Below are positions 49,712 to 58,078 of a DNA stretch of 64,000 nucleotides, piece after piece. A program made the position numbers and the translations under genes. How positions within the stretch are numbered: the first letter of the stretch is position 1; each line of letters begins with the position of its first letter. The notes beneath the pieces were generated by a model that was given only the letters and a program-made list of their open reading frames with translations, was not told where the DNA came from and made no database searches. This DNA is from Fulvivirga maritima (GTDB lineage: Bacteria; Bacteroidota; Bacteroidia; Cytophagales; Cyclobacteriaceae): NCBI RefSeq assembly GCF_021389955.1, contig NZ_CP089980.1, forward strand, positions 4,831,001 to 4,895,000, read 5' to 3'.

Positions 49712-49850
49712 GTTTAACAATTTATTAAGGCTCTTTTTTTTTACTACTAAGGAAAAAGTGTTAACATAAGGGAACAAAGAGCTATTTAATTGTTAAACTT
49801 ATAGTTCAATACAACCAACAAAATTTAAACAACCAATAATTATATTGGTT
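49712..49850 (+). promoter_or_regulatory. Inverted repeats in the otsAB leader
   Basis: GTTTAACAATT (49712-49722) has an exact complement AATTGTTAAAC at 49788-49798, and inside it GCTCTTT pairs with AAAGAGC, which would make a long nested stem. A second palindrome AACCAATA-ATTA-TATTGGTT (49831-49850) lies 13 bases before the otsAB start and could be an operator or cover the ribosome site. The GCTC(T)9 part may also end transcription of the upstream gene. Confidence 0.45.
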
Positions 49851-49863
49851 TCTACAAAACTCT

Positions 49864-52053
49864 ATGGCGAGAACAATAATTGTATCTAACAGACTCCCGG
49901 TTAAAGTTCAACGTGATAGTAATGGCGATTTACAATACAAACCCAGCGAAGGTGGCCTGGCTACTGGGTTGGGTTCCATTTATAAAGACGGTGATAATGT
50001 ATGGGTAGGTTGGCCAGGACTATACTTTAAAGATAAGAATAAGGCCCAAAAGGCTGAGGTAACCGAAAAACTAACTTCTGAAAATATGGATCCGGTGTAT
50101 TTATCGGAATCCGAAATTAAATTATTTTACGAAGGCTTTAGTAATGAAACACTATGGCCCACGTTTCACTACTTCAATCAGTACGCATTATATAAGAAAT
50201 CTTACTACGAAGCTTATAAAAAGGTGAATCAAAAGTATTGTGATGCCGTTTTAGAATTGGCAAATCCTGATGATACTATTTGGATACACGATTATCAGCT
50301 TATGTTAGTGCCTGATATGATCAGACAGAAACTGCCTGATGCGAGCATTGGTTTCTTTTTACACATTCCTTTCCCTTCTTTTGAGGTATTCAGATTATTG
50401 CCTTGGAGAAGAGAGCTATTAGACGGTGTGTTGGGATCAGATTTAGTAGGTTTCCATACTTATGATGATATGCGTCACTTTTTAAGTGCTGTGAGCAGAA
50501 TCTGTTTCATAGGTAATCAGCAAGGGCAAATCACTAAAGATAGAAGAACCATTATGATCGATTCTTTCCCTATAGGAATTGATTATGATAAATATGCTAA
50601 CTCTTCTGCTGCGCCTTCTACTTTAAGTAAAGAGGTGAAATTCCGTACTTCTATGGGAGATCAAAAGCTGATGCTTTCTATAGATAGACTGGATTACTCT
50701 AAAGGTATAGCAGCGCGTTTAGAGATTTTTGATATTTTTCTTAGCAAATACCCTGAGTATCAAAATAAGATATCACTCATAATGGTAGTGGTGCCTTCTC
50801 GTGATACGGTGGAGAAATATAAAAACCTTAAAGAAGAAGTAGACCTGCTTGTAGGTAGAATCAATGGTAAGTATGGTTCTATGAACTGGACACCGATTCA
50901 CTACTTCTACCGTTCATTCCCGCTAGAAGACCTTTCTGCTTTCTACAGAATGGCCGATGTAGCGCTGGTTACGCCTATGCGTGATGGTATGAATTTGGTT
51001 TGTAAAGAATATGTAGCCAGTAAGCTTGATAAAAAAGGTGTACTTATATTAAGTGAAATGGCAGGGGCATCTAAAGAGCTTTCTGAAGCACTGATAGTAA
51101 ACCCTAATGATAAACACCAGGTGGTAGACGCCATCTATAAGGCCTTAACTATGCCTGTGGAAGAGCAGGAAAAGCATATGGCCTTTATGCAAAAAGCAAT
51201 TAAAAAATTCGATATCCATCATTGGGTAAGACTTTTCCTTGATAGACTTAATAGTGTGAAAGAACAACAAAAAGTAATGGGCACCAAAGTGATGGATGAT
51301 GCCATGGAAGAAAAGGTAGTAAAAGAATTTAAGAGCAAAGAAAAGAGACTCTTGTTCCTTGACTATGATGGTACCTTGGTTCCTTTTAATAGTGATCCTA
51401 AAGAAGCTAAACCTGATAAAGATCTTAAAACGTTACTAAGCAAGCTTACTGCTGATAAGAACACTAATGTGGTTATTATTAGTGGTAGAGATAAAGATAC
51501 ATTACAAAAATGGCTCGGAGACTTAGATGTTGAGTTTGTAGGTGAACATGGTGTATGGCTGAAAATGAGAGGCGAAGATTGGAAAACCATCGATAGCTTG
51601 GATGATAGCTGGAAAGACGCTATCAGACCTATACTGGAAATGTATACGGATAAAACGCCACGTTCATTTATTGAAGAGAAAGATTATTCACTAGTATGGC
51701 ACTACAGACAGGTAGAAACTGGTCTTGGTGAGTTACGTGCACGTGAGATCATTAGCCATTTGAAATACCTTTCTTCTAACATGAATTTGGAAGTATTGGA
51801 AGGTAATAAAGTAGTTGAAATCAAAAACCTTGAAATTAATAAGGGAAAAGCTACCAGCAGATGGGCTGATACCAAGAATAAAAACAACTTCATCTTTGCT
51901 GTAGGTGATGACTGGACTGATGAAGATACTTTTAAAGCTATGCCTAAGCATGCTTGTACTATAAAAGTAGGAGACCTAAGGTCTGCCGCTAAATATAGTG
52001 TGAAAGATCATTTGGCAGTAAGAGAATTATTATCTCTAATGGCCAATAGCTAG
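49864..52053 (+). CDS. otsAB: Fused trehalose-6-phosphate synthase / phosphatase
   Basis: 729 residues, two enzymes in one chain. N-terminal GT20 synthase (1-460): [20 protein letters not shown], the WVGWPG loop, [20 protein letters not shown], and [10 protein letters not shown] with [14 protein letters not shown] for the nucleotide sugar. C-terminal HAD phosphatase (about 490-725): motif [14 protein letters not shown] with Asp500/Asp502, [18 protein letters not shown] and the motif IV block [15 protein letters not shown]. Makes trehalose from UDP-glucose and glucose-6-phosphate. The same fusion is found in yeasts and plants and, from memory, in Cytophaga; most bacteria have separate OtsA and OtsB. 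Followed by an excellent terminator, so a single-gene unit. Confidence 0.95.
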   Translation: MARTIIVSNRLPVKVQRDSNGDLQYKPSEGGLATGLGSIYKDGDNVWVGWPGLYFKDKNKAQKAEVTEKLTSENMDPVYLSESEIKLFYEGFSNETLWPTFHYFNQYALYKKSYYEAYKKVNQKYCDAVLELANPDDTIWIHDYQLMLVPDMIRQKLPDASIGFFLHIPFPSFEVFRLLPWRRELLDGVLGSDLVGFHTYDDMRHFLSAVSRICFIGNQQGQITKDRRTIMIDSFPIGIDYDKYANSSAAPSTLSKEVKFRTSMGDQKLMLSIDRLDYSKGIAARLEIFDIFLSKYPEYQNKISLIMVVVPSRDTVEKYKNLKEEVDLLVGRINGKYGSMNWTPIHYFYRSFPLEDLSAFYRMADVALVTPMRDGMNLVCKEYVASKLDKKGVLILSEMAGASKELSEALIVNPNDKHQVVDAIYKALTMPVEEQEKHMAFMQKAIKKFDIHHWVRLFLDRLNSVKEQQKVMGTKVMDDAMEEKVVKEFKSKEKRLLFLDYDGTLVPFNSDPKEAKPDKDLKTLLSKLTADKNTNVVIISGRDKDTLQKWLGDLDVEFVGEHGVWLKMRGEDWKTIDSLDDSWKDAIRPILEMYTDKTPRSFIEEKDYSLVWHYRQVETGLGELRAREIISHLKYLSSNMNLEVLEGNKVVEIKNLEINKGKATSRWADTKNKNNFIFAVGDDWTDEDTFKAMPKHACTIKVGDLRSAAKYSVKDHLAVRELLSLMANS

Positions 52054-52078
52054 ACTTAAATTTAAAACGAGAATATAA

Positions 52079-52119
52079 AGCTGAGCAAGAAGTGCACTAC
52101 TTCTTGCTCAGCTTTTTTT
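52079..52119 (+). terminator. Strong terminator of otsAB
   Basis: Perfect 15-bp stem AGCTGAGCAAGAAGT (52079-52093) / ACTTCTTGCTCAGCT (52099-52113), loop GCACT, then seven T residues. It starts 26 bases after the stop. Confidence 0.93.
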
Positions 52120-52221
52120 ATTTACATCTGATGCTATTTAGAAGTATTTTAAGTGGCTAAAAGCCTGCTATAGCTTTGTCATTCATTAGATTTTGGATGT
52201 ATTTTTTAATATTTCAGCAAT

Positions 52222-52380
52222 ATGGAAGACCAAGAAAAACAGGAAGTACAACTGGCCTATATTTCTAAAATGCACAAAGAAGATTTAGAGGAGTCTTTCC
52301 GACACTATCAGAAATACATGTCTCTGTACAACTATATCAGAGTGGCTCTATTCGGAATGGTGGCCATTATTTATTTATAA
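52222..52380 (+). CDS. 52-residue small protein with C-terminal membrane segment
   Basis: Found by direct reading. ATG 52222 to TAA 52380: starts MEDQEKQEVQLAYISKMHKE, with a charged helical N-terminal half and a hydrophobic tail (YIRVALFGMVAIIYL). It keeps an amphipathic charge pattern (DLEESFRHYQKYMSLY) that looks like real protein. No family recognised. It lies 43 bases before the second small membrane protein in another frame; the two may be a small operon. Confidence 0.55.
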   Translation: MEDQEKQEVQLAYISKMHKEDLEESFRHYQKYMSLYNYIRVALFGMVAIIYL

Positions 52381-52423
52381 TTTTTTTATAGCTGGCAATA
52401 GCTATCCTATTTCTACTTATGAC

Positions 52424-52624
52424 ATGATTATGACTACCATGATTTCTATTTGTGGTTTCGTAGTAGCTATCATGGTGGTTATTTTAGTGATTTCTATTCG
52501 ACAGCAGGGTAAGATAAAGAAAATGTTAAAAGCGCTGGCTAATCAGCATAATTTTGAATACAAAGAAGTGAAGAAAGAATATAACCTCCTCATCAAATCT
52601 TTATTTGGAGGTACTGGAGTTTAA
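52424..52624 (+). CDS. 66-residue small membrane protein
   Basis: One N-terminal membrane helix (residues about 5-25, TMISICGFVVAIMVVILVIS), then a basic linker (IRQQGKIKKMLKALANQHNF) and a charged tail (EYKEVKKEYNLLIKSLFGGT). It resembles a single-pass membrane protein with a cytoplasmic helix. Function unknown. It ends at a bidirectional terminator shared with the convergent GH15 gene. Confidence 0.6.
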   Translation: MIMTTMISICGFVVAIMVVILVISIRQQGKIKKMLKALANQHNFEYKEVKKEYNLLIKSLFGGTGV

Positions 52625-52645
52625 AGTCTATTGTTCAAATTGAAA

Positions 52646-52684
52646 TAAAAAAAGCCGTTCAAAATTAAGTGAACGGCTTTTTCT
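52646..52684. terminator. Bidirectional terminator between small-protein and GH15 genes
   Basis: Perfect stem AAAGCCGTTCA (52651-52661) / TGAACGGCTTT (52670-52680), eight-base loop, with A and T runs on opposite flanks, so it works on both strands. Confidence 0.9.
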
Positions 52685-52700
52685 ATGTCTATAGCCTTAA

Positions 52701-54482
52701 TTATAAGAAATTAGGCATGTCTAGTTTTTTACTAATTCTGTAAGCTGCATTAACCAAACCTACGTGGCTGTATGCCTGAGGGAAATTACCCCATTGGCTA
52801 CCTGTTTTAGCATCCACATCTTCACTTAGTAGTCCGAGGTGGTTGCTGTACTTAAGTAGGTTTTCAAAGGTTTCAATGGCTTCATCTATTCTGCCTACGC
52901 AAGTCAGCGCTTCTACATACCAGAAGGCACAGATTAAGAAGGTGGTTTCTGGCTCACCAAAGTCATCTGCGTGCTTATAGCGGTAGAAGAGGCCTTCTTC
53001 AGATTTTAGTTCTTTTTCAAGCTCTTCTAAATGCTTCTTACAGGCTTCAGGGTTATCTTGCAGATATCCCATCATAATCATTTGCAAGTTACTGGCATCC
53101 AGGTTTTTACTTCCTATGGCTTGAGTGTAAACTCCTCTGAACTCATCAAAGCAAGCATCGATCTTCTCAGAAGAAAGCTTAATCACTTTGTCAGCCAGGG
53201 TTTTGATCTTTTCATTATCAAACTTATCAGCAATTTTCTTAGCTGCCTTAGCTCCAGCCCAGTGGAAGAGGTAAGTATAGCAGTGGTACTGACTAAGCGT
53301 ACGGAATTCCCAAAGGCCTGCATCTGGTTCATCCATAAGATCTTCTATTTTTTGAAGAATATCATAAACCAGGTTCAAAGAATCTGAGCGCTCCAGATTG
53401 ATAAATCGGCGATCTACATATAAAGGCATTAAAGAGGCCAAAATCTGACCATAAACATCGTTTTGGATGTGTGTGTAGGCCTGATTACCCACGCGCACAG
53501 GTGTATTTCCTTTATATCCTTTCAGATCCAGTATGTGCTCAGTGAGCTCACCTTCTCCAGTTACACTGTAGAGTGGCTGAAATCTGTTTTTAGATTTTAC
53601 AGAAATATTTACGATGTAGTTAAAGTACCGTTCCAGCTCTTCAAAGTGACCAATATTGTTAAAAGCAGTAAGTGTGTAGTAAGAGTCACGCATCCAGCAG
53701 TATCGGTAATCCCAGTTTCTACCGCTACCGGGAGCTTCTGGTAAGCTGGTAGTACCGGCAGCTATAATGGCACCTGTGTCTTCATACTGGTGAATTTTTA
53801 GCGCCAGGGCAGAACGGTTGATCTCTTTCTGGTGGAAGTTACTTACACTCATGTTTTTAACCCACCCGCGCCAGTATCTTTTGGTTTTATCCAAAAAGTT
53901 CTCGCAAGTGCTGGCCAGGGGAGCCTCTAAAGGTGCTCCCCAGGTTAGAGCCATGTATTTTACTTCATTAAGTACTATGGGTCTTTCTTCTACTATGTAA
54001 GATAGAGAGAAGTCAGTGGTTAAACGAACTTCCTTTTCAAGGCCTAAGTACTCTATATGATTACTGGCTTCATACTGCGATGGTTTTAACTTACCATATT
54101 CGCCGGTAGGCATACACTTTACCCTCACTCGCGGTGAGTTTTCTAGTGGTTCTACTTTGCGGAGCAGCATAATGGGTTTGTAATACCGGTCAAATTGATG
54201 GAACCGGGGCGCAAAATCAGTTACGCGGTACCGCCCTTGCTCACTGGTTATTTCAGTGACTAGTATATTGGTATTTTCCAGATAATATTGATGTGTTTCT
54301 AATATCTCGCCTTCAGGCTTAATAGAGAATTCTCCACCATTTTCATCATCCATCATGGCGCCAAATATGAAGCTGCTGTCAAATCTGGGCCAGCACATCC
54401 ACTCTATGTTAGTGTTTTTATGTACATGGGCTTGAAATGAACAGTTGCCTATAAGGCCGTAATCATACGTGTGTTTCGTCAT
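52701..54482 (-). CDS. GH15-family glucoamylase/trehalase-type hydrolase
   Basis: 593 residues, no signal peptide. N-terminal beta domain starting YDYGLIGNCSFQAHVHKNTN (the usual start of the bacterial GH15 trehalase-like group) and an (alpha/alpha)6 catalytic domain: GSGRNWDYRYCWMRDSYYTL (about 250-270) and GLLSEDVDAKTGSQWGNFPQ, then AYSHVGLVNAAYRI near the end. Hydrolyses alpha-glucosidic bonds to release glucose; within this group both glucoamylases and trehalases are known, so trehalose is a serious candidate given otsAB 650 bases away. Last gene of the operon pfkA - BadF - ROK - GH15, overlapping the ROK gene by 4 bases. Confidence 0.9.
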   Translation of the reverse strand: MTKHTYDYGLIGNCSFQAHVHKNTNIEWMCWPRFDSSFIFGAMMDDENGGEFSIKPEGEILETHQYYLENTNILVTEITSEQGRYRVTDFAPRFHQFDRYYKPIMLLRKVEPLENSPRVRVKCMPTGEYGKLKPSQYEASNHIEYLGLEKEVRLTTDFSLSYIVEERPIVLNEVKYMALTWGAPLEAPLASTCENFLDKTKRYWRGWVKNMSVSNFHQKEINRSALALKIHQYEDTGAIIAAGTTSLPEAPGSGRNWDYRYCWMRDSYYTLTAFNNIGHFEELERYFNYIVNISVKSKNRFQPLYSVTGEGELTEHILDLKGYKGNTPVRVGNQAYTHIQNDVYGQILASLMPLYVDRRFINLERSDSLNLVYDILQKIEDLMDEPDAGLWEFRTLSQYHCYTYLFHWAGAKAAKKIADKFDNEKIKTLADKVIKLSSEKIDACFDEFRGVYTQAIGSKNLDASNLQMIMMGYLQDNPEACKKHLEELEKELKSEEGLFYRYKHADDFGEPETTFLICAFWYVEALTCVGRIDEAIETFENLLKYSNHLGLLSEDVDAKTGSQWGNFPQAYSHVGLVNAAYRISKKLDMPNFL

Positions 54483-55456
54483 GCTTTAATCGAAGGTTTT
54501 TTGGTTAAGTATTTAGACACCAAACTACTTGCTCCTAAAATAGGAGCACTTTGATTTTGTAATTGCGAAGGTAAGATTTTCACTTTTCCTTTATAAATAG
54601 GCATTAGGTTAGCTTCCATATGCCTGATAGTAGGTTCAAAGATCAAATCACCAGCTAATGAGAGGCCACCGAAAAGGAATATAGCCTCAGGGTTAGTGTG
54701 TGCTACGGTATCAGCCAGCTTAGAGCCCAGAATTTTACCTGTATACTCATAAGCCGCTTTAGCTACTATATCACCTCTGTGGGCAGACTCAGTGATCATC
54801 TTGGTAGATAAATCATCAAAGCTAATACCACGAAGTTCACTATTTTCCATGAAATCTGCCAATAGTTTGTAAACTGTTCTTTTTATACCTGTAGCAGATA
54901 CATAAGTTTCCAAACATCCTTTACGGCCACAGCCGCAGTGTCTTCCGTTAGGGTTAATGGTTACGTGACCCAGCTCTGCAGCAAAGCCATCATAGCCATA
55001 CACTAGTTCGCCATTACAAACTATACCTGATCCTAGTCCGGTGCCAAGTGTTATCACTATGAAGTCGTTCATATTTTGCGCTCCGCCATAGATCATTTCG
55101 CCCATAGCGGCAGCGTTAGCGTCATTAGTGATCATAACAGGTACCTGTAGGATCTCTTTTACTCTTTCTACTAAAGGCACTATGCCTTTCCAGGGTAGGT
55201 TAGGAGCATGCTCTATCGTACCCCGATAAACATTACCATTAGGGGCTCCTATGCCTACTGCTAATATTTGATTCTCTCCAGGTAGCTGATCTAAGCCATT
55301 ATTGATAGCATCAGTCAACCTTATTACAAAGTCGTTGAAGTCTGAGTGTTCCTGTGTAGGAATTTTATTTTGATATAATACTTCTCCGCTATCGGATACT
55401 ATTCCGTATTTTGTATTGGTACCACCAATATCTATTCCGACAATTACTGCATTCAT
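54479..55456 (-). CDS. ROK-family glucokinase
   Basis: 325 residues. Phosphate-1 motif GIDIGGTNTKYGIV, sugar-binding loop GAPNGNVYRGTIEHAPNLPW, catalytic Asp112 in TNDANAAAMGE, phosphate-2 ITLGTGLGSGI, and the ROK zinc site with His164 and Cys174, Cys176, Cys181 (GHVTINPN then RHCGCGRKGCLE). Phosphorylates glucose with ATP to glucose-6-phosphate in the cytoplasm. Overlaps neighbours on both sides by 4 bases, so it is made together with phosphofructokinase upstream and GH15 downstream, fitting glucose released by the latter. A second, zinc-free glucokinase is at 19346. Confidence 0.93.
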   Translation of the reverse strand: MNAVIVGIDIGGTNTKYGIVSDSGEVLYQNKIPTQEHSDFNDFVIRLTDAINNGLDQLPGENQILAVGIGAPNGNVYRGTIEHAPNLPWKGIVPLVERVKEILQVPVMITNDANAAAMGEMIYGGAQNMNDFIVITLGTGLGSGIVCNGELVYGYDGFAAELGHVTINPNGRHCGCGRKGCLETYVSATGIKRTVYKLLADFMENSELRGISFDDLSTKMITESAHRGDIVAKAAYEYTGKILGSKLADTVAHTNPEAIFLFGGLSLAGDLIFEPTIRHMEANLMPIYKGKVKILPSQLQNQSAPILGASSLVSKYLTKKPSIKA

Positions 55457-56307
55457 TTTTGGTAATGTTTGTTTATATGATAGGAGACGAGATCGTCAAT
55501 AGGTTCTTTAATAATCTTTCCAATAGAAATTTCTTTGGATATAGCTACTTCTGATAATATGTCTTTGAAAATATAAGAAATAGCACCGGTAAAATGTGTC
55601 TTGAGCTCCTTGTATTTGGTGAAGGAGGTCACATATAAGTCCATAAAGAGAGAAAATCCTTTGGTGAGCATATTATGAAAATACTCATCAGACTGATGTT
55701 CTTCAATAAACTTCATGTAAGAGGCTAAGTATACATTTGCATAAGGCTGCATGTAAACGCTTTCCAGTATGTCGTTTTTAGTGACTTTATAAGTCTCTTC
55801 AAAGGCAGAAGAAAGGTGTTTAGGGAGTCTTTTGTAGAGGTACGCATTGAGTAGCTTTTTACCGAAGTAAGAGCCACCGCCTTCATCGCCCAAAATATAG
55901 TCAAGAGCAGGGGTTTCCTGCCTCACTATGTCACCATCAAAATAGCATGCATTAGAGCCGGTGCCCAGAATACATGCTATTGAAGGAACTCCTTCGTAAG
56001 TAGCGAGTGCTGAGGCTACAATATCATGATTTACATAATGGTGAGCCTTAGGTAAAGCATATGATAATGCCCTTTTCACTACTGATTGCCGGCTCTTGCT
56101 TCCGCAACCGGCGCTGTAGATATAAACTACTTCTATTTTTTGTGCTTCGTTTGAAACCTGCGGTATTTTTTTTATAGTATCAGCTATTTCCTCTTCGCTA
56201 TGGAAGAAAGGATTAATACCTGAGGTACTATGCTTAAGGATCAGGCTTTCATTTTCTATGATCTGCCAGTCACACTTAGTAGAACCGCTGATTCCAATTA
56301 GTATCAT
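55453..56307 (-). CDS. BadF/BadG-type sugar kinase (GlcNAc/glucosamine kinase-like)
   Basis: 284 residues of the actin-like ATPase fold. Phosphate-1 LIGISGSTKCDWQII, connecting VYIYSAGCGSKSRQSVV, the catalytic region VNHDIVASALATYEGVPSIA, phosphate-2 CILGTGSNACYFDG, and LGDEGGGSYFGKKLL, the hallmark of N-acetylglucosamine/glucosamine kinases of the BadF/BadG/BcrA/BcrD family. Likely substrate: an amino sugar, though a glucose-related sugar is possible in this context. Overlaps pfkA upstream and the ROK gene downstream by 4 bases each. Confidence 0.85.
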   Translation of the reverse strand: MILIGISGSTKCDWQIIENESLILKHSTSGINPFFHSEEEIADTIKKIPQVSNEAQKIEVVYIYSAGCGSKSRQSVVKRALSYALPKAHHYVNHDIVASALATYEGVPSIACILGTGSNACYFDGDIVRQETPALDYILGDEGGGSYFGKKLLNAYLYKRLPKHLSSAFEETYKVTKNDILESVYMQPYANVYLASYMKFIEEHQSDEYFHNMLTKGFSLFMDLYVTSFTKYKELKTHFTGAISYIFKDILSEVAISKEISIGKIIKEPIDDLVSYHINKHYQK

Positions 56308-57287
56308 ATTGCTAGTATTTTGGCAAGTTTTACGGCTTCAGGGTCTACTTCATGCCTCTTATTGTCAATCTGCTCAAAATCTATAAATACTAGTTTATTG
56401 TCTTTTACACCAATCATAACATCTCTTTTCCCATTAAGGATTGCTTCTACAGCTCCTACACCTAGTCTACCTGCTAATACACGGTCAAAGTAAGAAGGGG
56501 CTCCACCTCTTTGTAGGTGACCCAATATAGTTACTTTTGTGTCGTAATAAGGTGCTTTCTTTTTCACTTGTTCAGCAACCTCCCACACGGTACCTTCTTG
56601 TCCACCTTCTGCTACAACAACTAAACTGGACTTCTTGTTTTTTTCCGCACCAGCATCGAGCTTATTTAATAACTCATCTACAGTCATGCTGTCTTCAGGC
56701 ATCATAATAGCTACAGCTCCTCCGGCAATACCACTGTTTAGTGCTATATAGCCACTGTGGCGTCCCATTACTTCTATAAAGAATAAACGGTTATGAGAAA
56801 GGGCCGTATCTCTGATTTTATCTATAGCTTCTACAGCTGTGTTTGTAGCGGTGTCGTAACCTATGGTATAATCCATACCAGGTAGGTCATTATCAATAGT
56901 TCCAGGTAAACAAATAGTAGGAATATCATATTCCTGGCCAAAATAATGCAGGCCAGTAAAGGTACCATTGCCACCAATGGCAATTAGCGCATCAATATCT
57001 CTGGATTTAAGGTTTTCATAAGCCTTCTTTCTGCCTTCTTTAGTTTTAAATTCCTCACTTCTCGCAGACTTTAGAATAGTACCTCCTCGTTGGATGATGT
57101 TACTCACCGAACGAGCATCGAGCTTTACAATGTCATTATCGATCATACCTTCGTACCCTCGATAAACTCCAAAAATATTTTTCTTATAATAAACACATGC
57201 CCGCACTACCGCGCGGATTCCGGCGTTCATTCCAGGTGCATCCCCACCTGAAGTAAATACAGCGATATTTTTGATTTCAGTACTCAT
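56304..57287 (-). CDS. pfkA: 6-phosphofructokinase
   Basis: 327 residues, typical length. FTSGGDAPGMNAGIRAVVRA (nucleotide-binding start), GVYRGYEGMI, LPGTIDNDLPGMDYTIGYDT with catalytic Asp132, IEVMGRHSGYIAL, and the effector/sugar-binding HLQRGGAPSYFDR near residue 270. Converts fructose-6-phosphate to the 1,6-bisphosphate. Odd point: the metal/nucleotide loop reads GGNGTFTG, with Asn107 where most ATP-using enzymes have Asp (GGDGS). First gene of the four-gene operon, behind a promoter that contains a palindrome and divergent from an NrtR-like regulator. Confidence 0.94.
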   Translation of the reverse strand: MSTEIKNIAVFTSGGDAPGMNAGIRAVVRACVYYKKNIFGVYRGYEGMIDNDIVKLDARSVSNIIQRGGTILKSARSEEFKTKEGRKKAYENLKSRDIDALIAIGGNGTFTGLHYFGQEYDIPTICLPGTIDNDLPGMDYTIGYDTATNTAVEAIDKIRDTALSHNRLFFIEVMGRHSGYIALNSGIAGGAVAIMMPEDSMTVDELLNKLDAGAEKNKKSSLVVVAEGGQEGTVWEVAEQVKKKAPYYDTKVTILGHLQRGGAPSYFDRVLAGRLGVGAVEAILNGKRDVMIGVKDNKLVFIDFEQIDNKRHEVDPEAVKLAKILAI

Positions 57288-57313
57288 GAAATATTTTATA
57301 TATTAGACAGAAC

Positions 57314-57344
57314 CAAAGTTAGTGTAATCGTAACACTTAGGCAA
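57314..57344 (-). promoter_or_regulatory. Promoter of the pfkA operon with palindrome in the spacer
   Basis: On the minus strand TTG (57344-57342), a 20-base spacer and TAACTTTG (57321-57314), a full TAnnTTTG match; start expected near 57307, 20 bases before the pfkA ATG. Within the spacer AGTGTAA-TCG-TAACACT (57321-57337, plus strand; 6 of 7 pairs) is a palindrome placed to block or modulate RNA polymerase. The divergent Nudix-type regulator gene starts 8 bases further, making its product the obvious candidate to bind here. Confidence 0.65.
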
Positions 57345-57351
57345 TATAGAA

Positions 57352-58068
57352 TTGACTTTACAAAAATCAAATAGTTTAAATCCACATGTTTCTGTTGATT
57401 GTGTAATTTTTGGCTTTGATAATGGCCAATTACAGGTTTTATTAATCAAAAGAGGCAATAATAATGGGGCTTTGGCGCTGCCCGGAGACCTGATTAGGAA
57501 CAATGAAAACCTGGATGAAGCAGCCAGCCGTGTTCTGTTTGAACTGACGGGTTTGAGAAATATTTTTCTGCAGCAGCTCAGGGCTTTTGGAAACCCCGAA
57601 AGGCTGGAGGGAAATTCAGATATTCAATGGTTAAACAGCATGCGCGAAAAGCCACAAGCCAGGGTAATAACCATAGCTTATTATTCGATAGTGAAGCCGG
57701 GTAAGCTGCACCCTAAGCCTTCATCTTTTGCCAGTGAGGTAAACTGGATGCCGGTGCTGGAGCTGCCCGAATTGGCGTTTGATCATAATATGATTATTTC
57801 ACAAGCGCTGGATCACCTGGCTGCCAGCCTCAAAAAGGAGCCGCTATTGGCTTTTGAAATGCTGCCACGCAAGTTTACCTTCAGACAAATTCAGAAATTG
57901 TATGAAGAAGTGCTTAATAAGAAGATTGACAAAAGGAATTTTCGTAAAAAATTGCAGACTGCTGATATACTTATTCCGCTCAATGAAAAGGAGGTGGGGG
58001 TATCTCATAAGCCAGCCCGTTATTATCAGTTTGATAAGAAAAAGATCAAGACTAAAGGCTGGCTTTGA
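57352..58068 (+). CDS. NrtR-like Nudix-domain transcription regulator
   Basis: 238 residues. N-terminal Nudix domain (about 12-150; VSVDCVIFGFDNGQLQVLLI, then ALPGDLIRNNENLDEAASRV and LFELTGL). The catalytic signature REUxEExGU is reduced to RVLFELTGL, so hydrolysis is improbable and the domain should act as a sugar/nucleotide sensor. C-terminal winged helix (about 165-235; LPRKFTFRQIQKLYEEVLNK, KIDKRNFRKKLQTADILIP), as in NrtR and the Bacteroidota sugar-operon members of that family. The only possible start is TTG 57352: an in-frame stop lies at 57331 and no ATG is near. Divergent from pfkA with 64 bases between. Confidence 0.88.
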   Translation: MTLQKSNSLNPHVSVDCVIFGFDNGQLQVLLIKRGNNNGALALPGDLIRNNENLDEAASRVLFELTGLRNIFLQQLRAFGNPERLEGNSDIQWLNSMREKPQARVITIAYYSIVKPGKLHPKPSSFASEVNWMPVLELPELAFDHNMIISQALDHLAASLKKEPLLAFEMLPRKFTFRQIQKLYEEVLNKKIDKRNFRKKLQTADILIPLNEKEVGVSHKPARYYQFDKKKIKTKGWL

Positions 58069-58078
58069 AGTGTGTTAG

